Below, one piece after another: positions 46,159 through 58,800 of a stretch of DNA of 64,000 nucleotides; the stretch's first letter is position 1, and each line of letters opens with the position of its first letter. The translations under genes and the position numbers were made by a program. The notes beneath the pieces are model-generated. The model was not told where the DNA came from. It saw nothing but the letters and a program-made list of their open reading frames with translations, and made no database searches. This DNA comes from Haliotis asinina (taxonomy: Eukaryota > Mollusca > Gastropoda > Lepetellida > Haliotidae): assembly GCF_037392515.1 (NCBI RefSeq), contig NC_090282.1, forward strand, positions 28,567,554 to 28,631,553, given 5' to 3'.

Positions 46159-46526
46159 ATGGAGAAATCTACGATTTTATGTATCAGTGTTCTTATAATC
46201 CTGCTTGAAGTGTCTTGTGCTTCTTTGTCCGAAGAGGCGAATGTGAACAGCGTCAGAAAATCCGTTCCAGAGGCAAAGAAAAGTGTGGCTGTGCACGAAA
46301 CCACCACTCTTAAAGTAGCAGATGCCAAAACAACTCCCAAACCAACGACCATAGCAAATGAAACATGTCTGAATACAACAGACTGCACGAAAGACACCGG
46401 GAACGGTTATTTTACGAAAGTCATGGAACAAATTACAAAAAACAAAGACATGCTTCTCAGAACTATGTATGTTTTAATAGGAGTGACAGGCATTGTCATC
46501 ATATATTTCGTGGTACGAGCATGGAG
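46159..46526 (+). CDS. FAM174-type single-pass membrane protein, first coding exon
   Basis: ATG at 46159 gives MEKSTILCISVLIILLEVSC, a signal peptide. A Thr/Lys-rich lumenal stretch follows with two N-glycosylation sequons (NETC, NTTD) and a single membrane helix in LLRTMYVLIGVTGIVIIYFV, ending VRAW plus AG at a GTGAGT donor (46526/46527). The helix and arginine stop-transfer resemble the FAM174/DUF1180 family, whose short cytosolic tail carries a tyrosine and an acidic cluster and is coded by later exons. I did not find those exons in the remaining 17.5 kb. The family's function is poorly known (Golgi/plasma membrane). Divergent to PIK3C3. Confidence 0.65.
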
Positions 46527-46587
46527 GTGAGTCTTAATATCTCTAAATGATATATTGTAATGATACTTCTCAACTTTATGATAAAGG

Positions 46588-46742
46588 AGGGTGGCGGGGT
46601 AGCTCATTGGTCAAAGCATTTGCACCTTACACCAAAAGCTTGGGTTTGATTCCCTATCTGAGTACAATATGTGAAGCTTGCCCCCTGTTGTGATATTACT
46701 GCAAAATTGATTGCAGTGGTGTAAAACTGTACTACCTCACTC
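46588..46742 (+). repeat. tRNA-derived SINE (family B), diverged
   Basis: 'ggcggggtagctcattggtc', 'gggtttgattccctatctga', 'gtgatattactgcaaaattg' and 'actacctcactc'. It starts about 60 bp after the FAM174-type exon. Confidence 0.7.
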
Positions 46743-48074
46743 ATAAAAGATAGAATTTATATGTCAGCGTCTACATCATAAGGAGCAATGTTTCAGAGTA
46801 TATTCTTGCTAATGGTATGTTCTGTATTCCTTATAAGAAAGAGGCTAGCAGAAAACATACCTGTAAGAAATTAAATGACATAGGAATGATTTACTTGATG
46901 AAATGTAAAGGTGGGAGGGGCAAATAAACGTAGTGGAGAGATGCAATGCAGTCCTATGCAAGGTCATATCTTGATTGTTTTGAACTGCATTATGGTTCTC
47001 CACTAATCATGATGATACTGAAATAAGTGAAACAGCTGCAAATCATGTTACTACTATGTTAATCACATTGACCACATCCTACAGTAGCATTCTTTCAGGT
47101 ATTAGTGCTGATTTGAAGCAATGTTCAAAATTACAATGCACATTAGGGAAGATAATATTTTGGTTTTGAGATACTGAACAAAACAAATACTCTGGATACT
47201 GTATGTATTTACTGATGCACACTCATGACAGACATCACTATTACATCATTACTAGTCACACCATGATACCATTCAACTGAGGTCTGATACTGTATTTTGC
47301 AGTGGCAACAATTATATTTTCAAGTTTCTGATATCAACAAGGGATATCAGAATATTCCATACAGTCCTCAGTGGTGTCAAACTAACTTGAACTTTGGTCA
47401 CTGTGGGACTTGTTTGATGTTAGCTGTTTATTAATGTTTTTGTTTATTAATGTTGTGTTTTCAGTTTCTTCAGCATGTACACAGTTCAGTGATTAAAGGT
47501 CTGTTAGAGTGATGTTAATAATATCTAACAGAAATGTTATCCACTCTGGTTCAACATATTCAAAAATCATTTGATAACTTTCAGCAACTAACATTGTTCT
47601 AAGTGATTTATGTGAACTGTTTGTGTTTATTATATCTCCAAAAACTCATGACTATGAATGTTCAAATACTATGCCAGTTTATAGCGATTCAGTTTTCATA
47701 TGTATAAAACTGTGAGCAGTGATCTAATGGGAGTCTTTTGCCAAGGTTTTATGAACATTTGTTGTGAATATCAGTTCGGGTCAATGACTTGCTCTTGTTC
47801 ATATTTATTTCTAATAGTTATACTAAGTTCATGTTGTGCATGGCCATGTAAATATATGGCTTGTTGTGCACGTAAACAGCATCTTTGGCATATGCTCATT
47901 GATCACTGTTTGACATCTTGGAATGATTTTGTCAAACAACAGTCCCCTAAGCCTTCAATTTAGACTTTACATTTCATTGATCAGGACTGTATCATTTGGA
48001 TCCCTTCTATTAAACAGTGTGTTGTCATGACAAGGAACAGTATGGATTTACAACTTCGTTAATATTTACAACAT

Positions 48075-48108
48075 GACATTTCTGGGCTATTTATTGCCCC
48101 TTCATCTG
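48075..48108 (-). ncRNA. Degenerate hammerhead-like core
   Basis: Minus strand: CAGATGA (one change from CTGATGA), GGGGC, loop, GCCC, A, GAAA, TGTC. The tail beyond, ending in aaatccatact, matches the plus-strand relic at 48610-48690. Probably inactive. Confidence 0.45.
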
Positions 48109-48194
48109 GTGAATGACATAATCCCCTTGACCTCTGTACATCTCAGTCTGTCATACTGTCTCACTGGCTTCCTGTACATGCTGACCCATCAAGG

Positions 48195-48428
48195 ACCCAA
48201 AGTAGAAGAGGCCTTCAGCAACCCATAAAAGGCGACTATGCTTGTCATAAGAGGTGACTAACGGGATCGAGTGGTCAGGCTCGCTGACTTGGTTGTCACA
48301 TGTCATCGGTTCCAATTGTGCAGATTGATGCTCATGTTGTTGATCACTGGATTGTCTGGTCCAGACTCAATTATTTACAGACTGCCGCCATATAACTGTA
48401 ATATTGCTGAGTGCGGGGTAAAACTAAA
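48195..48428 (+). repeat. Family-A interspersed repeat
   Basis: 'gaggccttcagcaacccata', 'gactaacgggatcgagtggt', 'gttgatcactggattgtctg' and 'taatattgctgagtgcgggg', followed directly by the (ACTC)n run. It lies between two inverted Penelope-type tails. Confidence 0.8.
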
Positions 48429-48563
48429 CTCACTCACTCACTCACTCACTCACTCACTCACTCACTCACTCACTCACTCACTCACTCACTCACTCACTCA
48501 CTCACTCACTCACTCACTCACTCACTCACTCACTCACTCACTCACTCACTCACTCACTCACTC
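48427..48563. repeat. (ACTC)n microsatellite, about 34 repeats
   Basis: An uninterrupted tetranucleotide run of about 137 bp grown from the (ACTC)n tail of the family-A element. The apparent frames of repeated Thr-His-Ser-Leu are artefacts. Confidence 0.95.
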
Positions 48564-48609
48564 TTGTATATACCATATAGTATACTTGTTATCATATTAT
48601 GTCATTCAC

Positions 48610-48642
48610 CTCATGAAGGGCATTAAGTAGCCCAGAAACGTC
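48610..48642 (+). ncRNA. Degenerate hammerhead-like core
   Basis: CTCATGA (changed from CTGATGA), then GGGC, an 8-base loop, GCCC, A and GAAACGTC. The tail continues to 'aaccattcaagc'-like sequence near 48720. Broken at the first core box. Confidence 0.5.
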
Positions 48643-50414
48643 ATGTGGTAAATATGAAAGAAGTTATAAATCCATACTATTCATTCTCACTTAACCTACC
48701 AAGTTCTAAATACCATTCAAGCATCAGTCTGTTTTTTTGTTGACTATTTAACTTAGTGTTATTCATGGCCATGACATTGTTATGCGTGATGAAACATTCA
48801 TTCTACAGAATCTGACATCAAGTAGTTGTCTGATTGTGGCAATTATGTTCACTAGTGGCATGGAGTCAGTCAACCAAAGGGTTATTTCTACATGATAAAT
48901 GTTCTACCGATTGTGCTTCCATTGTACAGGAATGAGTCATTATTCACATAATTTTAGATGTCACATTTGTAAATCCACATCGTTTGTATTGCAATTTTAA
49001 CCTTAAATTGTGGTGTGGTTTGTTGCGTAAGGGAAGTATTTGTGAGTTGGGGTGTATAGACTTCGTCAACTGAAAACCTGTGTGAATAATATGAAACATT
49101 GTTGATCAGCTTTATCATAACCATACATGAAGGAAGTCAAATTTATTCTGTCAAATTTTGGGCAGTGAAATTTGCCTTCTCATATCTCTCGGAATGAAAG
49201 GAAAACATACTTGATGGTCTTGCCATCATGGAAGTACGATTCTGAAATGGTACCAAAATATAGTTAATAGTTATTGTGATTGGAAATGAAATAAAGATAT
49301 TAATAAGTGTAATTCATAATTTTTTGGTAAAAGTGATCATTTTTCATCGTGTCATCTAACTGATAGGCAGTCTACCAATATCTCTTGTCGAAAGTCATTA
49401 TGTTTCTATTCTCAGCAGGCAGTAATTGTTACTTCAATTGATTTTGTGTAGATCAGATTTTTATCTACATTTGTATGCATCCTTTTTCGTGCAAAATCAA
49501 TAGCTGTTTCACTTGACAATACTATTTTGTTCCTATGGGTGAAACAAATGTCTAAAAATTATTAAAGCAAATACAGAGAGAGGTGAATACAATATTGTAA
49601 CCAATATATAGTCATGAATACAAAACCTTATTCATGAATACTTTTTGGTTTATATATGGGAAGTAATAAACCCAAATAAATAGTGAATAATTATGTTTAT
49701 GCCATATCGTTTGCATGAGGGGTCCACATCAAAATATCAAGCTAGCTACTGCATGGCTTGAATAGATTCCATTTTGCGATGCATTCACAGATAAACAACA
49801 AACTAGTTTGTAAAGTACGAAAAGTAAACACAAGTAAGTACATACCAAAGGTTAAAAACTCCCATCGCCCAAACCCTGGGACAAGTCAGTTTTCATTTCT
49901 AGCAAAGAAATACTGGTATCTTACTAGTCTGTGGGCTACTAGATAATTTCCACTTATGGTTTCAATCTGCAAATAAACTTGAATTTCATTTCACATCTGC
50001 TCAAAATGTAGCTATTAAATTTTGCAATGATAATAAAGTAGGGTTAACTTTCTTTGCTATTCAGTACTTTTCAGTAAATAGTCCAGTAAATATTAACATC
50101 AAATACCATGTTGATATATTCTTTTCATAATTACGTCATAAAATCAGGTTTACTCACTCACTCACTCATAAAATCAGGAAACTTAGTGGAGATAAGTTAC
50201 TTTCTTAAAGTCACCTGCCTGTGGCAAGTAGCTTTTAAAAAAGTATTTTAAACCCCTGACAAAGACTCATTCAGTTCTAATGATCTTGAATAATGAATTG
50301 AATTCATGAAGAGATAAAGATCGTTTCACTGATGATACAAATGAATCATAACAGGACTAGTAATTATCCCAAAATATAGTCAATTCATGTTATACATTTA
50401 AATACCGATAAGGA

Positions 50415-50672
50415 CAAGTAACTAGTATTTTCACTGGCCACTGTGCCAAGATAAAGAAAAGGAATCAATTATCTCCCTGAACTGAAGAACATGATAACTT
50501 TTCAAGTAAAACCATTATGAATGAAAATAATTATTCTATTTGTCAAGTAACTAGTATTTTCACTGGCCACTGTGCCAAGATATAGATAAGGAATCAATGA
50601 TCTCCCTGAACTGAAGAACATGATAACTTTTCAAGTAAAACCATTATGAATGAAAATAATTATTCTATTTGT
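50415..50672 (+). repeat. Tandem duplication, 129 bp unit x2
   Basis: 'caagtaactagtattttcac' recurs exactly 129 bp later, and both units run to 'aataattattctatttgtc'. Only a few substitutions separate them, so it is recent. Confidence 0.85.
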
Positions 50673-51489
50673 CAGTCAAGTCACATTGTTAGGAATTCAG
50701 AAAAATTCCTGTCATTGTCTTTTTTCATTTTAAAAGTGCAATGTAGAGTTCTCTTGAAGTGAGATTTGTAAATTTGTGTCAAACCCAATCCCTCCTGACC
50801 ATTTTGACTTACCTTCTCAGTATATTTGAAGTTTATTGCTGGTAAAAATGAATCTTATCATAAATCCTGTCAGTTGTTTTCAGATTTAAATAGGACTGCA
50901 AAGTATTACTGGTATGTCAGTGTACTGCAATTAATTTTGCACAATTTATTGGGTTTTTTTAATATATATTGCATAGCAAATAACCAGTTTATTTGTATTG
51001 TTTTTCCATAAGTTAATTAAATAATTTTATTCACAAATGTTTGAATGCACAAAATTCAATCAAAATAATAAGTAATTGTGACTGTTGAAACCATTGATTC
51101 TTCGTATGCACACTATGAAAAATCATTTTGTTATTCATGGCTGTTGTGTAGAAAAATTATAGTACACAATTAGCTAATAATTGCAATTCAGTGTATTGGT
51201 ACACACCTGTATCTGCCATGTCTGGGTGTTCTGCTAGCAGAAAGGACTGTCGTACATTTCTTTGCGATGTTTAAATCCTTTTTAATTTTATCTTTTTCAT
51301 TAACATGGGTCTAAACTTTAAGCAGAATCTAATGAAAAAAAAAGAATGAATACCTGAAAAATTGCTGATGTGGCTCAAAGAAACAATTATTCACTCTAAT
51401 GAAAATGTGGCAAAAGACAAGTTCACACAAGCAGACGTAAGTTTTGGACCCAGTAAGATGCTAGTTGAAATTTGTCTTCTGTATTCCAT

Positions 51490-51662
51490 GCTTGTGATAA
51501 ATGGCAACTAAGGGGTCTGGGGGTGGCAGACTAACATACCATGATGTCTCAATTGGTTAGACTGGTGTTCTTGATGTCAATCACTGGATCGTCTGGTCCA
51601 GACTTGATTGTTTAAGCAGCTCTGTCATATAGCTGAATCATTGCTAAGTGCAACATCAAACA
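51490..51662 (+). repeat. Family-A interspersed repeat, old copy
   Basis: 'gatgtcaatcactggatcgt', 'ctggtccagacttgattg' and 'atatagctgaatcattgcta' are clear; the 5' half is eroded. Confidence 0.6.
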
Positions 51663-54077
51663 ACACACAAAACTGATTGCTGTCAGGATTGATATGGCTC
51701 AGTGTTCGTGAATAGCATCGGAACCTACGACAGATCTGGCAGATGTACTGACAATCCCAAGGAGGTCCACTACCCACCAACCCATTGTCTGACTGTGTGT
51801 GTGACAATGACTTTGAAGTTGTTACGTGTGATGTGACTTTTGTTTGCTGTTTATAAATGCAATGTTTGTTAATGTCAGTGCCAACAATAAGATATCTTAA
51901 ATCTGAAATATGTGTCAGACAGACATATATATATGACAGAACCCAACGTCTTGTTACTTTGGAACACCATTCGTGAACACTGCATGGCTAAGGAAAACGG
52001 CACAGACGTATGATTTGGACACACACAGAAGTAGTTTTACTTCTGTGTCTTTGACATCCGTGTCTGATTCACTCGTGTAGTATGGTGGATCAATGATACA
52101 GTCACGAAGGATTACTCAGTCCGGGGCTGTGCACACATAGCTTTGGGCCGTGGTGTGACAGATATAGATATATTTATATATAAATAACAGTAAGAAACCA
52201 TAACAGCTGTTGCTGAGGGAGGATTGCTCTGTAACAATGTTGGTTCAGCAATGCAACTTTTATTTGTACACTCATGCTTAGTATTGGAAAATATATGATT
52301 TTGATCAAAACCTGCATTTAAGTTAAAGATGCTTCAGCAAGATGGGATAAAAACAGTTAAAAGTCTAGTTGAGGCTTCATTGACTGTACAATAACAGTAT
52401 GGGCTGTGCAGAACAAGTAATATGTTTCAGGAACTTCAGAATGGTGAGAGTGCCCAGTTAAATTGGTATGGCCCTGTTAAATTTCCCATTCAAATAATGT
52501 CATGATCAGTTTTGCAGTATGTGTTTGACAATTATCTTTTGTTTTTCTCCAGAGCAGAGTTCCAGATAAAGCACGTAAAATCACATTTAATCAATCAATT
52601 ACAAATCTGGAAGTACAAAAAAAATGCATAAGAATCACTTAAAACCCTGGATATGTCTGTAATACCTTGCATACCTTACTCAAGCAACTAAATTGGCTTG
52701 CGTATTATTCGCCATGGTACTCCAACTCTACAACAGCATTGGCAAGTGGTAGACAGTGCCTATATAAATTATAAATATACTATTATAGCCATAGCCACTG
52801 TCCGGAGTTTGCTGTAGTAGTCACATGACTTCCATGATTAGTATTTAAAAATGACTGAAAACTATTAAGCAATGTACCTGTTAGTAGCAACTTTTACTGT
52901 TTTAATCTTTTGAGAAGCATTTATATTTACATGTTTACGAGAGTTAATTACCCAGTAAGGATAAGACAGTGTCAGAGTATTCTATTCTTTAAACTGGTTA
53001 GAGTAAACACCCAAGCTCTGGAAAAATTCGCAGGAGCTCTGCCAAAGTATGAAGTCTGATTGAAGGTTTCACAGTTTCTTTCTGAAACTGAAAGTTCCTT
53101 TCTCACAAGACTTGACTGAAAGACTATCTCTTAAAAATCTTGAACACTGATAGCACCAAGTAAACATACAATAATGTATTAGCTCCAAACCCCAAAATGT
53201 GCACTGTAAAATATTTCTTTGTGGTTTTTATGTTCCAAATATTTAGGCTGAATAAGAAAACTGAAATGTATCTCAGACATCGGTGCATCACTTTTGTTTG
53301 CGTGCATAACATTTTTTTGCCATTTGAAAGGTAATTTTGACTTGGCCATGTTCTGATCATCCACTTGTCAATTATAAGCAGGAGTGTCTGTAGGAACAAG
53401 TGTGCCTGAATCTCATTAACTCGTCCTAAACTTTCCAAACTGTATTTCTGAGAAACAAAAATAAAAATGTGTTCCTCCCTCATCACGTTTTTTTTCTATA
53501 AAAAATTTAAAAATAATCCTACTGCTCTCGTCACTTTTGAAGAAATGTGCCCTTAGACATTTTTTTATGCAGCCTTTAGAAGATGATGAAACAAATCCTT
53601 TAATATCGACAAAATTTTGTACACATTATCACAGTTAAACAGTGTTGAAATTCTGCATGGCACATGTCTTTCTAGCTAACTCTGTATGCGCATGTGTAAC
53701 TGTAACTCTCTGACTGGGTCATGTGTCACCACGTGGACCTGACAGCCAGTCGTCCTCTGCATGGTGGAATGTACGTCACCTGCAGCATGGCGTCACAGCT
53801 TGTGCGTGTAGCTGATCTAGTTTCAACATCAAATGAATATTCAGATCAATTTTTCTTCCTGATGGCTCTGAACCACCTGTGTTGTACTAAACACAGTTAT
53901 GTTAAATGAGAACAATATCAAATTACAAATTAACGCAAACCTGCAGATATATTTTCTTTTGGAGGGAAATCTATTCCGACAATGCCATGCCCAAAGTATG
54001 CTTTACAACCGTGACAGTCATAAAAAACCTCTTCTCAAAATTTCAGTTGTTATGAACATTCACAATGAAAGTTTGGC

Positions 54078-54222
54078 TGCAGTGAGGTAGCCTAGTGGTT
54101 TAAATATTCACTTGAAATGATGAAGACCTGGGTTCAATTCCCCACAATATGTGAAGCCCATTTCTGGTGTCCCTTGCTGGAATATGGCTAAAAGTGGCGT
54201 AAAACCAATCTCAGTGAGTCAG
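54078..54222 (+). repeat. tRNA-derived SINE (family B)
   Basis: 'gtgaggtagcctagtggttt', 'cctgggttcaattccccaca', 'gaagcccatttctggtgtcc' and 'gctaaaagtggcgtaaaacc'. Confidence 0.75.
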
Positions 54223-54649
54223 TGGAAGTTTCACTACCATGCTATTTTGTGAGGTGGTAAGCAAGCTGACATACTTCTATTAAAAATGATTCAGTATGCA
54301 TGTTAGGCTGGGATTTGTGTACAGGTCATCAACGTCTTGGAATCATTACTCAGTGCATGTATTTTACTTAATGAGTTTATGCCATCCAACAGATTTACAG
54401 TGATATGAAAAACATCATGCAGTTGGCACCAACATGTAATACTTGACATGCTTCTCATAATGATAAAGCTGCATTCATATGTAGTCTCTGTTAATGCATT
54501 TTGAATGGTACTTCTTGGAGAGAGATTCTGGTTTAGAATAGGTCCCCAGAGTGGTAAGACGTTGTACTGGGTGATTGTATGTCGTTTTGCTCTGACAGTA
54601 CTCCAACTCGTGGTACCAGTTACTGGATTCTCCGATTCAGAATAGTGTT

Positions 54650-56212
54650 GTGTGATGGGCTATCCTAGTGGTTAAAGTGTACACTCATCACACTGAAGCC
54701 CCGGGTTCAATTCCCCACATGGGTACAATGCATGAAGCCCATTTCTTGTGTCCCCCACAATGATATTCCTGGAATAGCCTGGTGGTTAAAGTGTAGCCTA
54801 GTGGTTAAAGTGTACACTCATCACACTGAAGCCCCGGGTTCAATTCCCCACATGGGTACAATGCATGAAGCCCATTTCTTGTGTCCCCCACCATGATATT
54901 CCTGGAATAGCCTGGTGGTTAAAGTGTAGCCTAGTGGTTAAAGTGTACACTCATCACACTGAAGCCCCGGGTTCAATTCCCCACATGGGTACAATGCATG
55001 AAGCCCATTTCTTGTGTCCCCCACAATGATATTCCTGGAATAGCCTGGTGGTTAAAGTGTAGCCTAGTGGTTAAAGTGTACACTCATCACACTGAAGCCC
55101 TGGGTTCAACTCCCCACATGGGTGCAATGCATGAAGCCCATTTCTTGTGTCCCCCACCATGGTATTCCTGGAATAGCCTGGTGGTTAAGGTGTAGCCTAG
55201 TGGTTAAAGTGAACACTCATCACACTGAAGCCCCGGGTTCAACTCCTCACATGGGTACAATGCATGAAGCACATTTCTTGTGTCCCCCACCATGATATTC
55301 CTGGAATAGCCTGGTGGTTAAAGTGTAGCCTAGTGGTTAAAGTGTACACTCATCACACTGAAGCCCCGGGTTCAACTCCCCACATGGGTGCAATGCATGA
55401 AGCCCATTTCTTGTGTCCCCCACAATGATATTCCTGGAATAGCCTGGTGGTTAAGGTGTAGCCTAGTGGTTAAAGTGAACACTCATCACACTGAAGCCCC
55501 GGGTTCAACTCCTCACATGGGTACAATGCATGAAGCTCATTTCTTGTGTCCCCCACAATGATATTCCTGGAATAGCCTGGTGGTTAAAGTGTAGCCTAGT
55601 GGTTAAAGTGTACACTCATCACACTGAAGCCCCGGGTTCAACTCCCCACATGGGTGCAATGCATGAAGCCCATTTCTTGTGTCCCCCACAATGATATTCC
55701 TGGAATAGCCTGGTGGTTAAGGTGTAGCCTAGTGGTTAAAGTGAACACTCATCACACTGAAGCCCCGGGTTCAACTCCTCACATGGGTACAATGCATGAA
55801 GCTCATTTCTTGTGTCCCCCACAATGATATTCCTGGAATAGCCTGGTGGTTAAAGTGTAGCCTAGTGGTTAAAGTGTACACTCATCACACTGAAGCCCCG
55901 GGTTCAACTCCCCACATGGGTGCAATGCATGAAGCCCATTTCTTGTGTCCCCCACAATGATATTCCTGGAATAGCCTGGTGGTTAAGGTGTAGCCTAGTG
56001 GTTAAAGTGAACACTCATCACACTGAAGCCCCGGGTTCAACTCCTCACATGGGTACAATGCATGAAGCTCATTTCTTGTGTCCCCCACAATGATATTCCT
56101 GGAATAGCCTGGTGGTTAAAGTGTAGCCTAGTGGTTAAAGTGTACACTCATCACACTGAAGCCCCGGGTTCAACTCCCCACATGGGTACAATGCATGAAA
56201 CACATTTCTTGT
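54650..56212 (+). repeat. Tandem array of a 133 bp tRNA-like SINE unit
   Basis: Eleven full units and one partial, with the motif cctagtggttaaagtg at 54664, 54797, 54930, 55063, 55196, 55329, 55462, 55595, 55728, 55861, 55994 and 56127 (exact 133 bp steps). Each unit has a family-B head with an A-box-like TGGTTAAAGTG and a B-box-like GGGTTCAA(T/C)TCC, the body gcccatttcttgtgtccccc, and a second partial head (tagcctggtggttaaagtg). From 55196 on, units alternate between 'gtgaacactc...actcctcac' and 'gtgtacactc...actccccac' types, giving a 266 bp dimer repeated about four times. Confidence 0.92.
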
Positions 56213-58349
56213 GTCTTGTGTTTCATAAGTCCTTTAAGTAAAAGCTATTTTTGAAAGATGTGAAACATACACATTGTTAAGGAAAATATCAGTTGTTACT
56301 TCAAATATAAACTTAACGGTCTTAATATGAGTGCATAGCAAATCTAGATGAACAAAGACCTACCAGATGTATTGGGTATTTTCAAATTTGTATTGGATTG
56401 TCATTGCAGTTACATAATTTGTCTTTCCAATAACATCCTTTTACAAAAATAAGTATAGCTGCATTAAGAATAGAAAGTGTAAAACATGTTTTAGTTTCAG
56501 CATATATATATATACCTTAGATCTTTATCACAATTCTGCTGTTAATGACATTGACATTAAAATAAAAAGAATATGTGACTAATCAAGATATGTTTCCTTG
56601 AAGTAACACTGATGGTCATTCCGATAACAAAAAAGCTGTTGCAGAAAAGACTGTTATTTGAGAGACAAATTGTAAAAGGAAATTCAGAAAAAAATGTCTA
56701 GTCCCTGTCCCATTTCCCTTCTGTTGTAATTATGGTTCCAAATGAAAAAGGTTGTTTTTCACTTCAAAATTCAGCTTGAAAATCATAAACATCTACCAGT
56801 AATGGGAAAAAGGTCTATTCTTTTCAGCTATTCCAGAAACAATATCTTCTTAAATGTGCACAGCAGACACCTGATGTTAGGTTTTTGCACCCGGATACAT
56901 AAAAAAATGCATAGCCCGTGTTACAAAAAGGAATAAAATATGAAGTATTTGGTCCTTTTGTTTGTAGTAAAAAATTCCCAAGCTGAATTAGATATTGCCA
57001 ATGAATAAGATATCAGATTTTTAACACATTGACTAAATTTGACGTTTATATTGAAGTGAATCCTGATACGTGAAAAAACTGCATCTTTTGAGAATGACTC
57101 ATATACAACATCCTAATCATGTGACAGTAATATCTCTGTCTGCTCAAAATGGAATATTTTTAATTAAATCAGCCAAATGTTTAGTTGTCTTTTTTCTTAT
57201 TAACTCTTTTTAACAGCCATTGTGACTTGGATGGAAATAGTGCAGTGGCATGGTAACTATTAAAATAGCATGGATGAAATATTTTCATTGTGCATAACAG
57301 GAAATCCTGTTTTAGATGATAGTTTGTGAGTTAGCTTGTGTGTCCAGGACAGATGAGCCTGAACCTAATATGTCTTGACAGTGTTTAGATAATCCCGCTC
57401 TCAAGTTTACAGGTTTACAGGACCTATGCTGATTAGTCGAACTATAAATTGAAATTACATAATTGTTTTATGTTCAAAGTTTAACTGGTTCATCAAAAGG
57501 CAAAAGCATGTTTATTTTCAAAAAGGCACATCAATATTATCTGCCTGGTGCCATTAATGGCACCCTTTGAAACAATTGCGTTTCTGTGTCATGTGAAAAA
57601 TGAATAGAGGCTTAGTATGGGAAAATGTTCGAAGTTATGGTTATGCTTTCTTAGTATTCCCACCTTTTTTTCTTCCTAATGCATTTGTTGTGATGTTTTT
57701 ATGTTTGGGCTAACTGGGCAGGGTCTGTTTGACAGTCTTCGGGGAAATTTGCACAGGATGTTTCCAAAGTCGTTGTTGTTGCGTATACACCCACCTTATC
57801 TCCCCAAGTCACTCCATGTGGGTTGTGTGGAGCCCAAACCGGATCAGCTAGAAACAACTGATTTTCTAACCCAGCACTTCTAACTGCCCTAATCCTATGT
57901 ACTCAAAACTCATCATACAGATGACAATATACAGTAGTCAGTGTTTTACCTACAACCCTAAATCATGGGGAAGAGAATCAGTAGTTGAAGGAAATAGTCC
58001 CAGAATAATCCATCTGTTTAATATAGTATGTATATGATGTTATGCATGTATTCTTGGTTGGTTTGATTTTTCTTGACCTTGAGAGGTTAAACATGCATCC
58101 TTCCCATTCGTTTGTTTTTGTGGATATCAAATATTGGTTGGTGCTCATTAACCACTAGTTCACCTGCCTGGGTTGGTTTATTTACAGCTTGCGGTGATCT
58201 AGGAGGAATATTACAGATAGAGATAAAAATCAATCGTTCAATCTGTAACATTATTTTTATTGAACTTAGCATTAATTGCTTGTAAAAGTTCTGTCTCCAT
58301 ATTCTAACTGTTCTGTATCTGTGTAGAGATATATGTATAAGTTAATTTA

Positions 58350-58800
58350 CCAGTGGGCGAGCTGTCAAAGGCGCCAGACTAGTAATCCAGCGAGCTTGGA
58401 AGTGCTGAGATGGAGCCCACCTGTGACTGGGTGTAAAAACCTTGGAGTCAACTTTGTGTGCAGACTCTTTCAGTCAAAACCTCTTGTGTACAGTACACAA
58501 CCCTGTGCACTTAAAAAAAAACCATGGATCTGTTGGTAGATGACCAGATGGTAGCCACACGAATACGTGCAAAAACCTAGTTGCGTGTACACCAACATGC
58601 AGTAAAATTGGACAAAGCCCTGTGACTATGTATCCCAGTCCACTCAGCTGTGAGTGGGTACCTTGTAAGGGTGGGAAAGTCAGGGCGCCTTGTAGGCTGC
58701 AGGAATTGTTTCCTCCCCACGGAGTGGAGATTGAAAATACAGTGTGCCATTGTGATGGACATCCAGTGATCCAGTTGAACTGCTGAACTAGATATCAGCT
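58350..58800 (+). repeat. Old tRNA-derived SINE of a third type
   Basis: Begins with a tRNA-like segment 'gtgggcgagctgtcaaaggc' and 'gccagactagtaatccagcg', with a weak B box. A long unrelated body follows with 'tcagctgtgagtgggtacct' and 'gggaaagtcagggcgcct', a body form I recall from other marine invertebrates. It differs from families A and B. Confidence 0.55.

Noticed and set aside
48271-48630. Frames of repeated Thr-His-Ser-Leu
   Set aside because: Translation of the (ACTC)n microsatellite plus a family-A repeat.
53124-53486. 120-codon minus-strand frame
   Set aside because: No family resemblance and no conserved motif; treated as chance.
54650-56212. CRISPR-like array or a tRNA gene cluster
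   Set aside because: There are no variable spacers, and the units are whole SINE copies in an animal genome. The tRNA-like heads lack a full cloverleaf, so they are not tRNA genes.
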